From contig NZ_KB899241.1 in the NCBI RefSeq assembly GCF_000378125.1, positions 124,001 to 188,000 of the forward strand: 64,000 nucleotides of DNA. Reading direction: 5' to 3'. The translations under genes and the position numbers were made by a program. Position 1 is the stretch's first letter; each line of letters opens with the position of its first letter. This document shows, one piece after another, positions 24,569 to 33,298 of the stretch. The notes beneath the pieces are model-generated. The model was not told the origin of the DNA. It saw only the letters and a program-made list of their open reading frames with translations, and ran no database searches. Source of the stretch: Rudaea cellulosilytica DSM 22992 (GTDB lineage Bacteria > Pseudomonadota > Gammaproteobacteria > Xanthomonadales > Rhodanobacteraceae).

Positions 24569-25324
24569 ATGCTCGAACAGCTCCGCCACGATGACATCCT
24601 CGAACTGCGCCTCGCGCGTCCGCCGGTCAACGCCTTCGACCTCGAACTGAGTCGCGCGTTGCGTGAAGCAATCGTCGCCGCGCCTGACGGCCGCGCGCGA
24701 GGCATCGTGCTGAGCGGTCGGCCAGGCATGTTCAGCGCCGGCCTCGACGTCGCCGCGGTGCTCGAACTCGACGCGGCCGGACGCATGGCCGAGCTGTGGC
24801 GCGAATACTCCACGCTGTGCCGCGCGATCGCCGCATCGAGCGTGCCGATCGTCGTCGCGATCGCCGGCCACGCGCCGGCCGGCGGCGCGGTCCTGGCAAC
24901 GTTTTGCGACTATCGCGTGATGGCGCGCGGGGCATTCCGCATCGGCCTCAACGAAACCCAGGTCGGCCTGTCCGTGCCACCCGAAATCCAGACCGGGTTG
25001 CGCCGCCTGGTCGGCGCCTATCGCGCCGAGCGTCTGATGGTCGCGGGCGCCATGGTCGATCCGGACGAGGCGCTGCGCATCGGCTTCGTCGACGAACTGG
25101 CCGAAGCCGACGACGTGGCCCCGCGCGCGTTCGCCTGGCTGCGCGCTTTGCTCGCGTTGCCGCCACAGGCGATGGCCAAGACCCGCGCGATAGCGCGTGC
25201 GGACCTGGTGACCGCATTCGATGCCGCATACCGCAGCGACGTCGACGCCTTCGTGCGCGACTGGTTCGGCGACGAGTCGCGCACGACACTCAAGGCCGTG
25301 CTGGCAAAGTTGAAGTCGAAGTAG
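24569..25324 (+). CDS. Delta3,Delta2-enoyl-CoA isomerase (ECI-like crotonase)
   Basis: 251-residue crotonase-fold protein. The oxyanion-hole segment GMFSAGLDVA and GHAPAGGAVLATFCDYR are present, but the first hydratase Glu (GGGxEL) is replaced (GGAVLA). The second Glu remains in IGLNETQVGL. This one-Glu pattern and the CDYR ... IGLNETQ wording match mitochondrial-type enoyl-CoA isomerases (ECI1), which shift cis/trans-3 double bonds during unsaturated fatty acid oxidation. A true hydratase is therefore less likely. No ribosome-binding site of note. Confidence 0.85.
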   Translation: MLEQLRHDDILELRLARPPVNAFDLELSRALREAIVAAPDGRARGIVLSGRPGMFSAGLDVAAVLELDAAGRMAELWREYSTLCRAIAASSVPIVVAIAGHAPAGGAVLATFCDYRVMARGAFRIGLNETQVGLSVPPEIQTGLRRLVGAYRAERLMVAGAMVDPDEALRIGFVDELAEADDVAPRAFAWLRALLALPPQAMAKTRAIARADLVTAFDAAYRSDVDAFVRDWFGDESRTTLKAVLAKLKSK

Positions 25325-25342
25325 GCGCGACGAGCCGTCGGC

Positions 25343-26218
25343 CTATGCCGCACCGCGTTCAATCGGATTGGCAGGGTCGGAAATCCAACCGCTCCACGAC
25401 GGCGCGTAGACGCGCGATCCATGCAGTCCCGCGATTTCGAACGCAAGCAGATTCTGGCAGGCGCTGACCCCGGAACCACAACTGTGGACCACCGTCGCGG
25501 GCGCATGCGCGCCGATCACGGCGAGCAATTCCTCGCGCAATTCCGCGGCCGGCTTGAAGCGGCCATCTGCGCTGAGGTTTTCGCTGAGAGGGCGATTCAG
25601 CGCGCCGGGGATATGGCCAGCGACCGGATCGATGGGCTCGACCTCGCCGCGGAAACGCGCCGCGGCGCGCGCGTCGAGGACCACGGCTGCCGCGCGTTCG
25701 CGCAGCGCGTGCAACTCGTCCGTGTATACAATTTCGTTCTTTGCAAATTCGACAGCGACCACGGTCGCCGTGCGCGGCGGCGTTGTCGCCTCGACCGGCA
25801 ACCCGGCTCGCTGCCATGCTCCCCAACCACCATCGAGCACAGCGGCGTTGCGCGCGCCAACGAGGCGCAGCATCCACCACAGCCGTGCTGCAGCGAGCGC
25901 GCCGCCGGCATCGTCGTAGGCGACGACCTGTGTTTGCCGCGTCCAACCCCAGCGCGCGAGTACCGCGGAAAATGCCGTTGCATCGGGCAGCGGATGGCGG
26001 CCGAGGCCGGGCTTGGACAGATCGGAAAGGTCGCGATCGAGGTCCGCGTAGACGGCACCCACAACGTGCGCTTCGTTGTAATCGCGCTCGCCGCGGCCCG
26101 GATCGCGCGCGCCGGAAGATGGATTGGCCAGATCGAAGCGGCAGTCGACAACGAGCAGATCTGCGTCGCCGAGTCGCGCGGCGAGATCGGTGGCGGAAAT
26201 CAGCGGCAAGCTATTCAT
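25343..26218 (-). CDS. Two-domain sulfurtransferase (3-mercaptopyruvate/thiosulfate type)
   Basis: 291 residues, two rhodanese domains. The N-terminal one is inactive-looking; the C-terminal one has the active loop SCGSGVSACQN, with the catalytic Cys at about residue 247. CGSGVTAC-like loops are typical of 3-mercaptopyruvate sulfurtransferases (SseA), though thiosulfate use cannot be excluded. The ATG overlaps the stop of the upstream Nudix gene (ATGA), so DUF1289, Nudix and this gene form a tightly coupled operon on the minus strand. Confidence 0.92.
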   Translation of the reverse strand: MNSLPLISATDLAARLGDADLLVVDCRFDLANPSSGARDPGRGERDYNEAHVVGAVYADLDRDLSDLSKPGLGRHPLPDATAFSAVLARWGWTRQTQVVAYDDAGGALAAARLWWMLRLVGARNAAVLDGGWGAWQRAGLPVEATTPPRTATVVAVEFAKNEIVYTDELHALRERAAAVVLDARAAARFRGEVEPIDPVAGHIPGALNRPLSENLSADGRFKPAAELREELLAVIGAHAPATVVHSCGSGVSACQNLLAFEIAGLHGSRVYAPSWSGWISDPANPIERGAA

Positions 26219-26844
26219 GGCAAGGCAATCTCCAGGCGCTGCACGAAATTGAGCAGCATCGCCGCAGTCGCGCCCCAGATGCGCTGGCCGGCATACCAGA
26301 ATTCGTGGATGTCGCGCTCCCTGCCCTGGTAGCTCATGCGCACGACATGCTTCTTCGACGGGTCGAGAAAATGTGCCAGCGGCACCTCGAACACTTCGGC
26401 GACCTCGCGCGGATTCGGCACGGCATGGTAGCCGGCATCGAGCCAGGCGACGACCGGCGTAATGCGGTAGCTCGAGATCGTTTCGAACGTGTCGAGATAC
26501 CCGATCGGCTCGATCAGCCCGTGGTCGACGCCGATCTCTTCGTGGGTCTCGCGCAGCGCAGCGGCGATGGCATTCGCGTCGCCCGCATCGATCGCGCCGC
26601 CCGGGAAGCTGACCTGGCCCGCATGGTGATTCAAATCATCCGTGCGCCGGGTCAGCAGCACATTGAGGCCATCGTCGCGATTGATCAACGCGACCAGCAC
26701 AGCGGCGGGACGGCGCACGCCGGCGCCGATCAGAAGACGCATGTCGTCGTGATTCCAGCCGTTCTCGGGCAACAGCGCGTCGAGCGGTCGCACGCCGCGC
26801 AGCACGCGTTCGCGCAAGTCGGCCGCGGCGAGAGCAGATATCAC
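26215..26844 (-). CDS. CoA pyrophosphatase-like Nudix hydrolase
   Basis: 209 residues. The Nudix box is GAIDAGDANAIAAALRETHEE, with Asp at the first acidic position as in CoA diphosphatases. The preceding LLTRRTDDLNHHAGQVSFPGG matches the NUDIX/CoA signature LLTxRxxxLxxHxGQVxFPGG. It probably hydrolyses CoA and its derivatives to 4'-phosphopantetheine and 3',5'-ADP. The start is a GTG that overlaps the DUF1289 stop (GTGA); the longer frame upstream is only the antiphase of that gene. Confidence 0.93.
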   Translation of the reverse strand: MISALAAADLRERVLRGVRPLDALLPENGWNHDDMRLLIGAGVRRPAAVLVALINRDDGLNVLLTRRTDDLNHHAGQVSFPGGAIDAGDANAIAAALRETHEEIGVDHGLIEPIGYLDTFETISSYRITPVVAWLDAGYHAVPNPREVAEVFEVPLAHFLDPSKKHVVRMSYQGRERDIHEFWYAGQRIWGATAAMLLNFVQRLEIALP

Positions 26845-27044
26845 GCGGCAGGCCTCGCTTGCGCACGTTGCGGCAACACCTCGTCCATCAAGCGCGTGCG
26901 TTCCGCATCGTCCAGCGAACCCCAGCGCGCGATCTCGTCGATGTTGCGATGGCAGCCCTCGCAATGCCCGCTCGCATCGAGCACGCAAACGCCGATGCAC
27001 GGCGTCAGGATCGCTTTCGGCGGCGGGCTTTTCCAGGAAAACAT
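26841..27044 (-). CDS. DUF1289 small Cys-rich protein (67 aa)
   Basis: 67 residues. The compact motif TPCIGVC followed by CEGCHRNIDEIARW is diagnostic of DUF1289 proteins, which are often encoded beside Nudix hydrolases or in their operons. Four Cys suggest metal or Fe-S binding (inference). The start ATG at 27044 is chosen because the homologous region begins there. First gene of the coupled DUF1289-Nudix-rhodanese operon; the stop overlaps the Nudix GTG. Confidence 0.88.
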   Translation of the reverse strand: MFSWKSPPPKAILTPCIGVCVLDASGHCEGCHRNIDEIARWGSLDDAERTRLMDEVLPQRAQARPAA

Positions 27045-27071
27045 GCTCTGTATACGATGGCGTCGAATCCC

Positions 27072-27104
27072 TAAAACATCAACGCCGCGACGAGCGCGGC
27101 GTTG
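27072..27104 (-). terminator. Terminator after the FKBP gene
   Basis: 10-bp stem CAACGCCGCG / CGCGGCGTTG with a 5-nt loop, followed on the minus strand by ATGTTTTAG. The T-tract is short. Confidence 0.55.
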
Positions 27105-27126
27105 AGTTCTTGCGATTCGCTTCTTC

Positions 27127-27891
27127 TTACGGCTTGACGTCCATGAGCTTGAGCTCGAAAACGAGTGCCTCGTCCGGACCGATGCGGCGACCGTCGCCGC
27201 GCTCGCCATAGGCCAGGTCGGACGGCACGTAGACGCGCCAGTAGTCGCCGATCTTCATCAGCGGCAGTACTTCCTGCCAGCCCTTGAGCACTTCGTTGAC
27301 CTTGAACTTGAACGGCTCGCCGCGCGCGAACGAGGAGTCGAGCTCCTGGCCATTGAGCAGCGACAGGCGGAAATTCGCGGTCACTTCGCTTTGCAAGGTC
27401 GGGTGCTTGCTGCCGGTGCCGTCCTCGATCACGACATACTGCACGCCACTCGGCAACGACTTCACGTTCGGCTTGCTCTTGTTCTCGGCGAAGAAGCGCT
27501 GCGCCTTGGACTTGTTCTCGGAAGAGAGCTTGTCGTACTCGCTCTTGGCCTTGCTGTACTGCTCGTACTGGAAGCGGCCGAGCACATCGCGCATCGTTTC
27601 TACGGCGACGGTCGGCTGGCGCTTGGCGTAGCCGTCCTGCAGCGCCTTGATGACCTGATTGATGTCGACGTCGACTTTGCGGCCAGCGAGATCGTCGCCG
27701 ATCTGGAAGCCGAGCGCATAGGAAAGATTCGGCCGATCGGCCGCGGTCAGCGGCGGCGGCGGCTTCTGCTGCTGCGCAGCCGCCGGAGCGGCAGCGGGCG
27801 CGGCTGCGGCCGCAGGCTTGCTGTCCTGTGCGGAGAACGCGGAACCGGCGACGAGCACGCCCGCCGCGATGAGACCCAGATGCAACTTCAT
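27127..27891 (-). CDS. fkpA: FKBP-type peptidyl-prolyl isomerase, FkpA/Mip-like
   Basis: 254 residues. Signal peptide MKLHLGLIAAGVLVAGSAFSA, an Ala/Pro/Gln-rich linker, then a helical FKBP_N dimerisation domain (SYALGFQIGDDLAG ... about residues 60-140) and a C-terminal FKBP domain (LPSGVQYVVIEDGTG ... VPSDLAYGERG ... LVFELKLMDV). It should be a periplasmic or outer-membrane-associated prolyl isomerase and chaperone. The ATG at 27891 has a GGAGG site 5 nt upstream. Confidence 0.95.
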   Translation of the reverse strand: MKLHLGLIAAGVLVAGSAFSAQDSKPAAAAAPAAAPAAAQQQKPPPPLTAADRPNLSYALGFQIGDDLAGRKVDVDINQVIKALQDGYAKRQPTVAVETMRDVLGRFQYEQYSKAKSEYDKLSSENKSKAQRFFAENKSKPNVKSLPSGVQYVVIEDGTGSKHPTLQSEVTANFRLSLLNGQELDSSFARGEPFKFKVNEVLKGWQEVLPLMKIGDYWRVYVPSDLAYGERGDGRRIGPDEALVFELKLMDVKP

Positions 27892-28052
27892 GCAAACCTC
27901 CAGAATGAAAATCCCACGCGAACGCCCGAGAAAATACGGCGCCCGAAGCAAACCTGCGCGAAAGCCGGGCATTCTACCCGAGCCAGCCGATGCCAGCCAG
28001 CGATACTACGGGAGCCGCCTGAACAGGGGCTGTTCAGGTGTGTATTTGCTTG

Positions 28053-28092
28053 TGCATTCGCCCACGAATGAGAAAATCGCGAGGCCAGCATT
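28053..28092 (+). repeat. Degenerate copy of the 58-bp double-hairpin element
   Basis: TGCATTCG-CCCA-CGAATGA followed by GAAAATCGCGAGGCCAGC follows the plan of the two copies downstream (first hairpin, GAAAATC linker, start of second hairpin). The second hairpin is not formed. The 27892-28237 gap contains this copy, the two better copies and otherwise only the FKBP promoter side; no ORF in it is convincing. Confidence 0.45.
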
Positions 28093-28098
28093 TGTTTA

Positions 28099-28154
28099 TG
28101 CGCTCGTCCTCGAGCGCGAGAATCACAAAGCCGCCATCCTTGGCGGCATTTCGA
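28099..28154 (+). repeat. Dispersed double-hairpin element, middle copy
   Basis: First hairpin GCGCTCG-TCC-TCGAGCGC, linker GAGAATCACAAA, second hairpin GCCGCC-ATCCTT-GGCGGC. Both stems pair well although the bases differ from the neighbouring copies, so pairing rather than sequence is kept. Confidence 0.7.
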
Positions 28155-28162
28155 TTAACTTT

Positions 28163-28220
28163 TGCGATCATCCGTGATCGCGAAAATCAAAAAGCGACCG
28201 TCCTTGGCCGCACTCTTCAA
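28163..28220 (+). repeat. Dispersed 58-bp double-hairpin element, crotonase-leader copy
   Basis: First hairpin GCGATCA-TCC-GTGATCGC, linker GAAAATCAAAAA, then GCGACCGTCCTTGGCCGC with a weaker second stem. It ends 17 nt before the crotonase ATG. It matches about 48 of 58 positions of the copy upstream of ribF. Confidence 0.75.
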
Positions 28221-28237
28221 CAAAAAGCGAGTTCTTC

Positions 28238-29020
28238 ATGGCCTATCGAAATCTGCTTGTCGACGACCGTGGCGCGGTGCGCCGCATCACGATCAACCGC
28301 CCGGACAAGCTCAATGCGCTCAACCGCGAAACGATTAACGAACTCGGCATCGCGTTCGGCCAGGCCAAAGCCGATGACGCGGTGCGCGTCGTGATCCTCG
28401 CCGGCAGCGGCGAAAAGGCCTTCGTCGCCGGCGCAGACATCGCTGAGCTCACCACGCTCACGCCCCTGCAAGCACAGGAAACCGCGCGCCGCGGCCAGGC
28501 GATGATGCTCGGCGTCGAACGCCTCGGCAAACCGGTGATCGCGCGCATCCAGGGCTTCGCTCTGGGCGGCGGCCTCGAACTGGCGATGTGCTGCCACCTG
28601 CGTATCGCCGGCGACAGGGCCAAGGTCGGCCAGCCCGAGATCAACCTCGGTGTCATTCCGGGCTTCGGCGGCACCCAGCGCCTGCTGCGGCTCGCCGGAC
28701 GCAGCGCCGCGCTCGAGCTGTGCCTGACCGGCATGCCGATCGACGCGGCGCGCGCGCACGCACTTGGCGTGCTCACGCGCGTCGTCGCACAGGAAGAACT
28801 CGACGCGGAAATCGACAAGCTCGCCGACCAGCTCGCCGCGAGCGCGCCGCACGCCATCGCCGGCATCCTCGATGCGATCCTGATCGGCGGCGAATGCGGT
28901 ATCGAAGCCGGCCTCGACTACGAGACACAGGCGTTCGGCCTCGCCTTCTCGACCGAGGACATGCGCGAGGGAACGAAGGCGTTTCTCGAGCGGCGCAAGC
29001 CCGTTTTCACCGGCAAGTAA
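28238..29020 (+). CDS. Enoyl-CoA hydratase
   Basis: 260-residue crotonase. Both catalytic Glu are present: GGGLELAM and PEINLGVIPGFGGTQRL. The oxyanion-hole segment is AFVAGADIAEL. This is the pattern of true enoyl-CoA hydratases in fatty acid beta-oxidation (FadB1x/crotonase type), in contrast to the one-Glu paralogue at 24569-25324. The gene appears to be monocistronic. Its leader contains tandem copies of the double-hairpin element. Confidence 0.94.
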   Translation: MAYRNLLVDDRGAVRRITINRPDKLNALNRETINELGIAFGQAKADDAVRVVILAGSGEKAFVAGADIAELTTLTPLQAQETARRGQAMMLGVERLGKPVIARIQGFALGGGLELAMCCHLRIAGDRAKVGQPEINLGVIPGFGGTQRLLRLAGRSAALELCLTGMPIDAARAHALGVLTRVVAQEELDAEIDKLADQLAASAPHAIAGILDAILIGGECGIEAGLDYETQAFGLAFSTEDMREGTKAFLERRKPVFTGK

Positions 29021-29040
29021 GGGCTCGATTCACCGAGCCC
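29021..29040. terminator. Weak hairpin between crotonase and DUF1684 genes
   Basis: GGGCTCG-ATTCAC-CGAGCCC stem-loop right after the crotonase stop codon, between convergent genes. No T-run follows, so it may act only as a 3' end stabiliser. Confidence 0.4.
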
Positions 29041-29065
29041 AGGTCGTTGCAAAAGCGCCGCCGCC

Positions 29066-29968
29066 CTAGTCGTGCCCGCCGCGGTATTTCTTCTCGCCCG
29101 CCGTCACCCGCATATCGAGCCGGTTCTGCTGTGTCGGCAGCGGGCAGGTCGCAAAAGGCGTGAACGCGCACGGCGGGTTGTAGGCCTTGTTGAAGTCGAG
29201 AATCAGCTTGCCGTCCTTCGGCATGGCGGCGTAGAGGAAGCGTGCGGCGCCGTAGGTTTCCTTGCCGCTGGTGCGATCGGCGAAGACGAGGAACAGCTCG
29301 GTGTCGCCGGGGTTCTCAAGCATCGGCTCGACCTTGTAGGTCCTGCCGGCATGCTCGAACGTTGCCGCGCCCGGTACAGTGACCTTGTCGATCTGGCCGA
29401 GGATGTTCGCCTCCTCGATCTGGTGCGGCGGATCGTAGGCTTCCCATTTCGCTTCGACGCGCCAGGAAGGATCGATGTCGAAGCGATCGATGCCGGCAAA
29501 ATGCACGCGCGTGTCGGCTGCGCTGTCCTTGATGCGCAGGCCGAACTTGTCGTCGCGTTTGATCAGGTAGAAATTGACCGTGCCGAAGCTGACCGTAGTC
29601 GGCTTCTCGTGGCTGTCGTCGGCGAGTTCGGCACCGGGCTTTTTCTCGCCATCGATCTTCGCCTCGGTCGCGCGCGGATCGAGCGAGAACGTAGCTTTGC
29701 CGCGGTCGAGCACGATATTGCCGAGGTGCGGTGGCGCTTTGGCGATCACGATGGCATTGTCCTTGGCCGAGCCGATCGTGTTCGTGCCCTCCTTGAGCCA
29801 CTCCAGGCCGACCAGGCTGAGCCAGCCATTTGGCGACTTCAGTCTCTCGACGCGCTTGGCCTGCCAGGTTTCGATTTCCTTGCGATAAGCCGCGTCATCA
29901 CTGCCGGTCGCAGCAGCGGCACCCGTTGTCAACATGGCAGTCATCAACACGATTCCCAAATAGCGCAT
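29066..29968 (-). CDS. DUF1684 exported protein
   Basis: 300 residues with a signal peptide (MRYLGIVLMTAMLTTGAAA). The N-terminal half (EIETWQAKRVERLKSPNGWLSLVGLEWLKEG) and C-terminal half (GGKETYGAARFLYA-like and DFNKAYNPPCAFTPFATCPLPTQQNRL) match DUF1684, a family of exported proteins with no established reaction. The segment CAFTPFATCPLP near the C-terminus is the most conserved. It follows mutL by 40 nt on the same strand and may be cotranscribed. Confidence 0.88.
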   Translation of the reverse strand: MRYLGIVLMTAMLTTGAAAATGSDDAAYRKEIETWQAKRVERLKSPNGWLSLVGLEWLKEGTNTIGSAKDNAIVIAKAPPHLGNIVLDRGKATFSLDPRATEAKIDGEKKPGAELADDSHEKPTTVSFGTVNFYLIKRDDKFGLRIKDSAADTRVHFAGIDRFDIDPSWRVEAKWEAYDPPHQIEEANILGQIDKVTVPGAATFEHAGRTYKVEPMLENPGDTELFLVFADRTSGKETYGAARFLYAAMPKDGKLILDFNKAYNPPCAFTPFATCPLPTQQNRLDMRVTAGEKKYRGGHD

Positions 29969-30008
29969 CGCAAAATTCCGGTTGGTTGAATGTCGTCACC
30001 GACGCGGC

Positions 30009-31913
30009 TTAGCGTCCGCGCAGGAACATGCGGTCGAGGTCGGCAATCGAGAGCTGCACCCAGGTCGGCCGGCCATGGTTGCATTGCCCCGATCGCTCGG
30101 TCGCCTCCATCTCGCGCAACAATGCGTTCATTTCCGGCAGAGTCAAGCGCCGGTGCGCGCGTACCGAGCCGTGGCAGGCCATCGTCGACAGCATATCGTT
30201 ATGCGCTTCCTGCAAGCGCCGCGTCGTACCGTGCGCGGCGAAATCGGCGAGCACGTCGCGCACGAGCGCGCCGACGTCCGCGCCTTCGAGCAGGCCTGGA
30301 TAACGCTTGATCGTCACGCTCTGCGGCCCCGCACGCACGATCTCGAAACCGAGTAGCGCAAGTTCGTCCGCATGATCCTCGACCACAGCCGCTTCGCGCG
30401 CGCTGACCGCGAGCGCCAACGGCACCAGCAGAAGTTGCGCACGGATGCCGTCGGTCGCCTGCGCCGCCTTGAGCTTTTCGTAGGTGATGCGTTCGTGCGC
30501 GGCGTGCATGTCGACGAGGATCAGGCCCTGCGCGTTTTCGGCGAGCACGTAGATGCCGGCAAGCTGGGCCAGTGCATAGCCGAGTGGCGGCACGTCACCC
30601 TGCGATGAAGGCAATGCCGCGTCGTTCGCCGCCGACGCATCGCTGGCGTGGTCGGCGCCGCGCGACTTGTCCGCGCCACCTGCGAGCAGAGCGAGGTAAT
30701 CGACGCGCGGTTCGCGCACGCCAAGGTTCAATCCGGCCTGGCCGCGCCATGCAGCCGGCGCGACAGGTGCGTAGTTCGCCACCTGCGCTGCACGCATCGC
30801 GGTATCGAATGACGATACTTGCTGATTCGATTCGACCGGAATCGGCGAAGTACCGGCAATCACAGAGGTGACCGAACCCGCGCGCGTCTGTGCCAGCGCC
30901 TCGTGCAGGGTGCGGTACAGGAAATCGTGTACGAGCCGGCTCTCGCGGAAACGCACCTCGGACTTGGCCGGATGCACGTTGACATCGACGATCGCCGGAT
31001 CAAGTTCGAGGAACAGCACATAGGCCGGATGGCGGCCGTGGTAGAGCACGTCGGCATAGGCCTGGCGCACGGCATGGGTGACGACCTTGTCGCGCACGAG
31101 GCGGCCGTTGACGTAGAAGTACTGCTGGTCGGCCTGGCTGCGCGAAGCTGTCGGCAGGCCGACCCAACCCGAAAGGCGCAAGCCGGCACCGGCATGGTCG
31201 ACACGCAGGCTCTGCGCCGGGAAGTCTTCGCCGAGTATTTCCGCAAGGCGCACCGCCATCGCCGCCTCGCTTTGCGCGGGACGCATCAGACGCGAAGGCT
31301 TGCCGTTGTTCGTCACCCGGAATTCGATCCGCGGCCGCGCCAGCGCCAGAGACTTGACCAACTCCTCGATATGCCCGAATTCGGTGCGCTCCGCGCGCAG
31401 GAACTTGCGCCGAGCCGGCACGTTGTGGAACAGGTCGCGCACTTCGATCGTGGTGCCCGCCGGATGCTGCGCCGGCCGCGGCACCGAGGTCTGCCCCGCT
31501 TCGACTTCGATGCGCGACGCCGTGTCGGCCTCGCGCGCTTTCGACCCGTCTTCATTTTTCACTTCGCGAGGACGCGACGTGATGGAAAAACGCGACACCG
31601 ACGCGATCGACGGCAATGCCTCGCCGCGGAAACCGAGCGTGCGCACGTGCTCGAGATCCTCGAGCGAGGCGATCTTGCTCGTCGCATGCGGCGACACCGC
31701 GAGCGGCAATTCGTCGGCGGCGATGCCGGCGCCATCGTCGCGCACGCGGATCAGGCGCGAGCCGCCGTCCTCGATGTCGATTTCCACGCGTGTCGCGCCC
31801 GCATCGAGACTGTTCTCGACGAGTTCCTTGACGACGGAAGCGGGCCGCTCGATGACTTCGCCCGCGGCGATCTGGTTGACGAGTTCCTGCGGAAGCTGAC
31901 GGATGCGCGGCAT
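30009..31913 (-). CDS. mutL: DNA mismatch repair protein MutL
   Basis: 634 residues. The N-terminal GHKL ATPase has [18 protein letters not shown] and [13 protein letters not shown]. The C-terminal dimerisation domain carries [12 protein letters not shown], fitting the DxHAxxExxxxE nuclease motif of MutL proteins from bacteria without MutH, so this MutL probably nicks the daughter strand itself. It lies 21 nt after amiC in the conserved order tsaE-amiC-mutL. miaA and hfq, which follow mutL in many relatives, are not here; a DUF1684 gene follows instead. Confidence 0.97.
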   Translation of the reverse strand: MPRIRQLPQELVNQIAAGEVIERPASVVKELVENSLDAGATRVEIDIEDGGSRLIRVRDDGAGIAADELPLAVSPHATSKIASLEDLEHVRTLGFRGEALPSIASVSRFSITSRPREVKNEDGSKAREADTASRIEVEAGQTSVPRPAQHPAGTTIEVRDLFHNVPARRKFLRAERTEFGHIEELVKSLALARPRIEFRVTNNGKPSRLMRPAQSEAAMAVRLAEILGEDFPAQSLRVDHAGAGLRLSGWVGLPTASRSQADQQYFYVNGRLVRDKVVTHAVRQAYADVLYHGRHPAYVLFLELDPAIVDVNVHPAKSEVRFRESRLVHDFLYRTLHEALAQTRAGSVTSVIAGTSPIPVESNQQVSSFDTAMRAAQVANYAPVAPAAWRGQAGLNLGVREPRVDYLALLAGGADKSRGADHASDASAANDAALPSSQGDVPPLGYALAQLAGIYVLAENAQGLILVDMHAAHERITYEKLKAAQATDGIRAQLLLVPLALAVSAREAAVVEDHADELALLGFEIVRAGPQSVTIKRYPGLLEGADVGALVRDVLADFAAHGTTRRLQEAHNDMLSTMACHGSVRAHRRLTLPEMNALLREMEATERSGQCNHGRPTWVQLSIADLDRMFLRGR

Positions 31914-31934
31914 CCGTCCATCATAACTCGGCGC

Positions 31935-33200
31935 TCAACTGCGCGGCACGCGCGCCAGCGCGATACCCTCAGCGGAAGAGTCGTCGCTGTCTTCGACTTT
32001 GCGCGAGGCGAGGCGCTCGGGCTTGTTCTTGTCCGCGGCGACCGCGAACTGCGTGCCCGGCGGTGGGGTCGATTGCAGGTAGGTGCGCATGCCGTTGAGG
32101 ATCGCGGTCGCGAGCAGTTCGCGCTGCTCGGGATTGTTGAGCCGGCGCTCTTCTTCCGGATTGGTGATGAATGCGGTCTCGACGAGAATGGAAGGCACGT
32201 CGGGCGAGCGCAGCACGACGAAGTTCGCTTTCTCGACATAGCCGCGATGAGTCGGCCCGAGCTTGCCGATCGCGCGCAGCACCTGCTGCGCGACCGCACC
32301 GCTTGCCTCGATCGTCGAGCTTTGCGACAGATCGAGCAGCACCGCAGCGAGCGTATTGTCCTTGCGGTCGAGCTTGACCCCGCCGACGAGGTCGGAATTG
32401 TTCTCGCGATCGGCAAGGAAACGCGCTGCTTCGCTGGTCGCGCCGCGCGGCGACAGCATCCACACCGAGGAACCGCGCGCATCGCTGGAAGTGAACGCGT
32501 CCGCATGAATCGATACGAACAGGTCGGCCTTCATCTCGCGCGCCTTGTGGTAGCGGTCCTCAAGGCCGACGTAGTAATCGCCGTCGCGCGTCAGCACGGC
32601 GCGCATGCCCGGCGTCTTGTCGATCTGGCGTTTGAGTTCGCGCGACACCATCATCGTGATGTTCTTTTCCTGGGTGCCCGCGTTGCCTTTCGCGCCCGGA
32701 TCATTGCCGCCGTGACCGGGGTCGATCATGACAACGACGTCGCGCGCCTTCGCCGGCGCGACGCGCGCGGACTTGACGACTTCGGCCTTGCCCTTGCCTT
32801 TCGGATACAGGTCGACGACGAGGCGATAGCCCTGGCCGCCGTCGGGCGGCATCAAGAAACTCTTGGGCCGCACGTCGGCCGCGAGGTCGAGCACGACGCG
32901 CAGGTCAGTCTTGTTCTGTGCACCGGTGCGCAGCGACTTGAGCAGACCCTTGCCGCCCGGCGCGGCGAAGCTCTCGGCCGCCGCAGAGTCGCGCAGGTCG
33001 AGCACGATGCGGTCGGGATTGGCGATCTCGAACAGCTTGTAGTCGACCGGGCCTGCGAGATCGAGGAACACGCGCGTGCGCTCCGCTTCGACCGCGATCT
33101 TCGCGGTCTTCAGGTCAGCTGCGGAGGAAAACGGCGTCAGCACCAGCAGCAATCCGCCGACGGTCAGGCGACGCAACGATTGGCACGGAATTCCCCACAT
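31935..33200 (-). CDS. amiC: N-acetylmuramoyl-L-alanine amidase (AmiC-like)
   Basis: 421 residues. Signal peptide, AMIN domain (about residues 30-130; localises the protein to the septum), then an Amidase_3 domain with zinc ligands in DPGHGGNDPGA, the Glu of TQEKN and FVSIHADAF; the catalytic Glu is in ILVETAFITNPEEE. It splits daughter-cell peptidoglycan. There is no LysM tail; the C-terminus is a short charged extension (KNKPERLASRKVEDSDDSS). The ATG lacks a strong ribosome site, and the AT-rich gap before it may hold its own promoter. Confidence 0.96.
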   Translation of the reverse strand: MWGIPCQSLRRLTVGGLLLVLTPFSSAADLKTAKIAVEAERTRVFLDLAGPVDYKLFEIANPDRIVLDLRDSAAAESFAAPGGKGLLKSLRTGAQNKTDLRVVLDLAADVRPKSFLMPPDGGQGYRLVVDLYPKGKGKAEVVKSARVAPAKARDVVVMIDPGHGGNDPGAKGNAGTQEKNITMMVSRELKRQIDKTPGMRAVLTRDGDYYVGLEDRYHKAREMKADLFVSIHADAFTSSDARGSSVWMLSPRGATSEAARFLADRENNSDLVGGVKLDRKDNTLAAVLLDLSQSSTIEASGAVAQQVLRAIGKLGPTHRGYVEKANFVVLRSPDVPSILVETAFITNPEEERRLNNPEQRELLATAILNGMRTYLQSTPPPGTQFAVAADKNKPERLASRKVEDSDDSSAEGIALARVPRS

Positions 33201-33298
33201 GCCGCGAATTGAATCTCAAAGCATGAGAAAAATCAAGGATTTTTCTTTACAAATCCGAGTTCTAGATCATATTCCTGAATGACTACTAGAGATTGTGC

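Noticed and set aside
27892-28237. Tandem repeats in the crotonase leader taken as a CRISPR array
   Set aside because: Only two to three degenerate copies, each a palindrome pair, with no uniform spacers and no cas genes.
30819-33212. 797-codon plus-strand frame antisense to mutL and amiC
   Set aside because: Both minus-strand genes have all catalytic motifs; the antisense frame is an expected shadow of high third-position GC.
33201-33298. AT-rich gap between amiC and tsaE as a foreign insertion
   Set aside because: Only 98 bp with a small AAAAATC/GATTTTT hairpin; a promoter or weak terminator region is enough to explain it.
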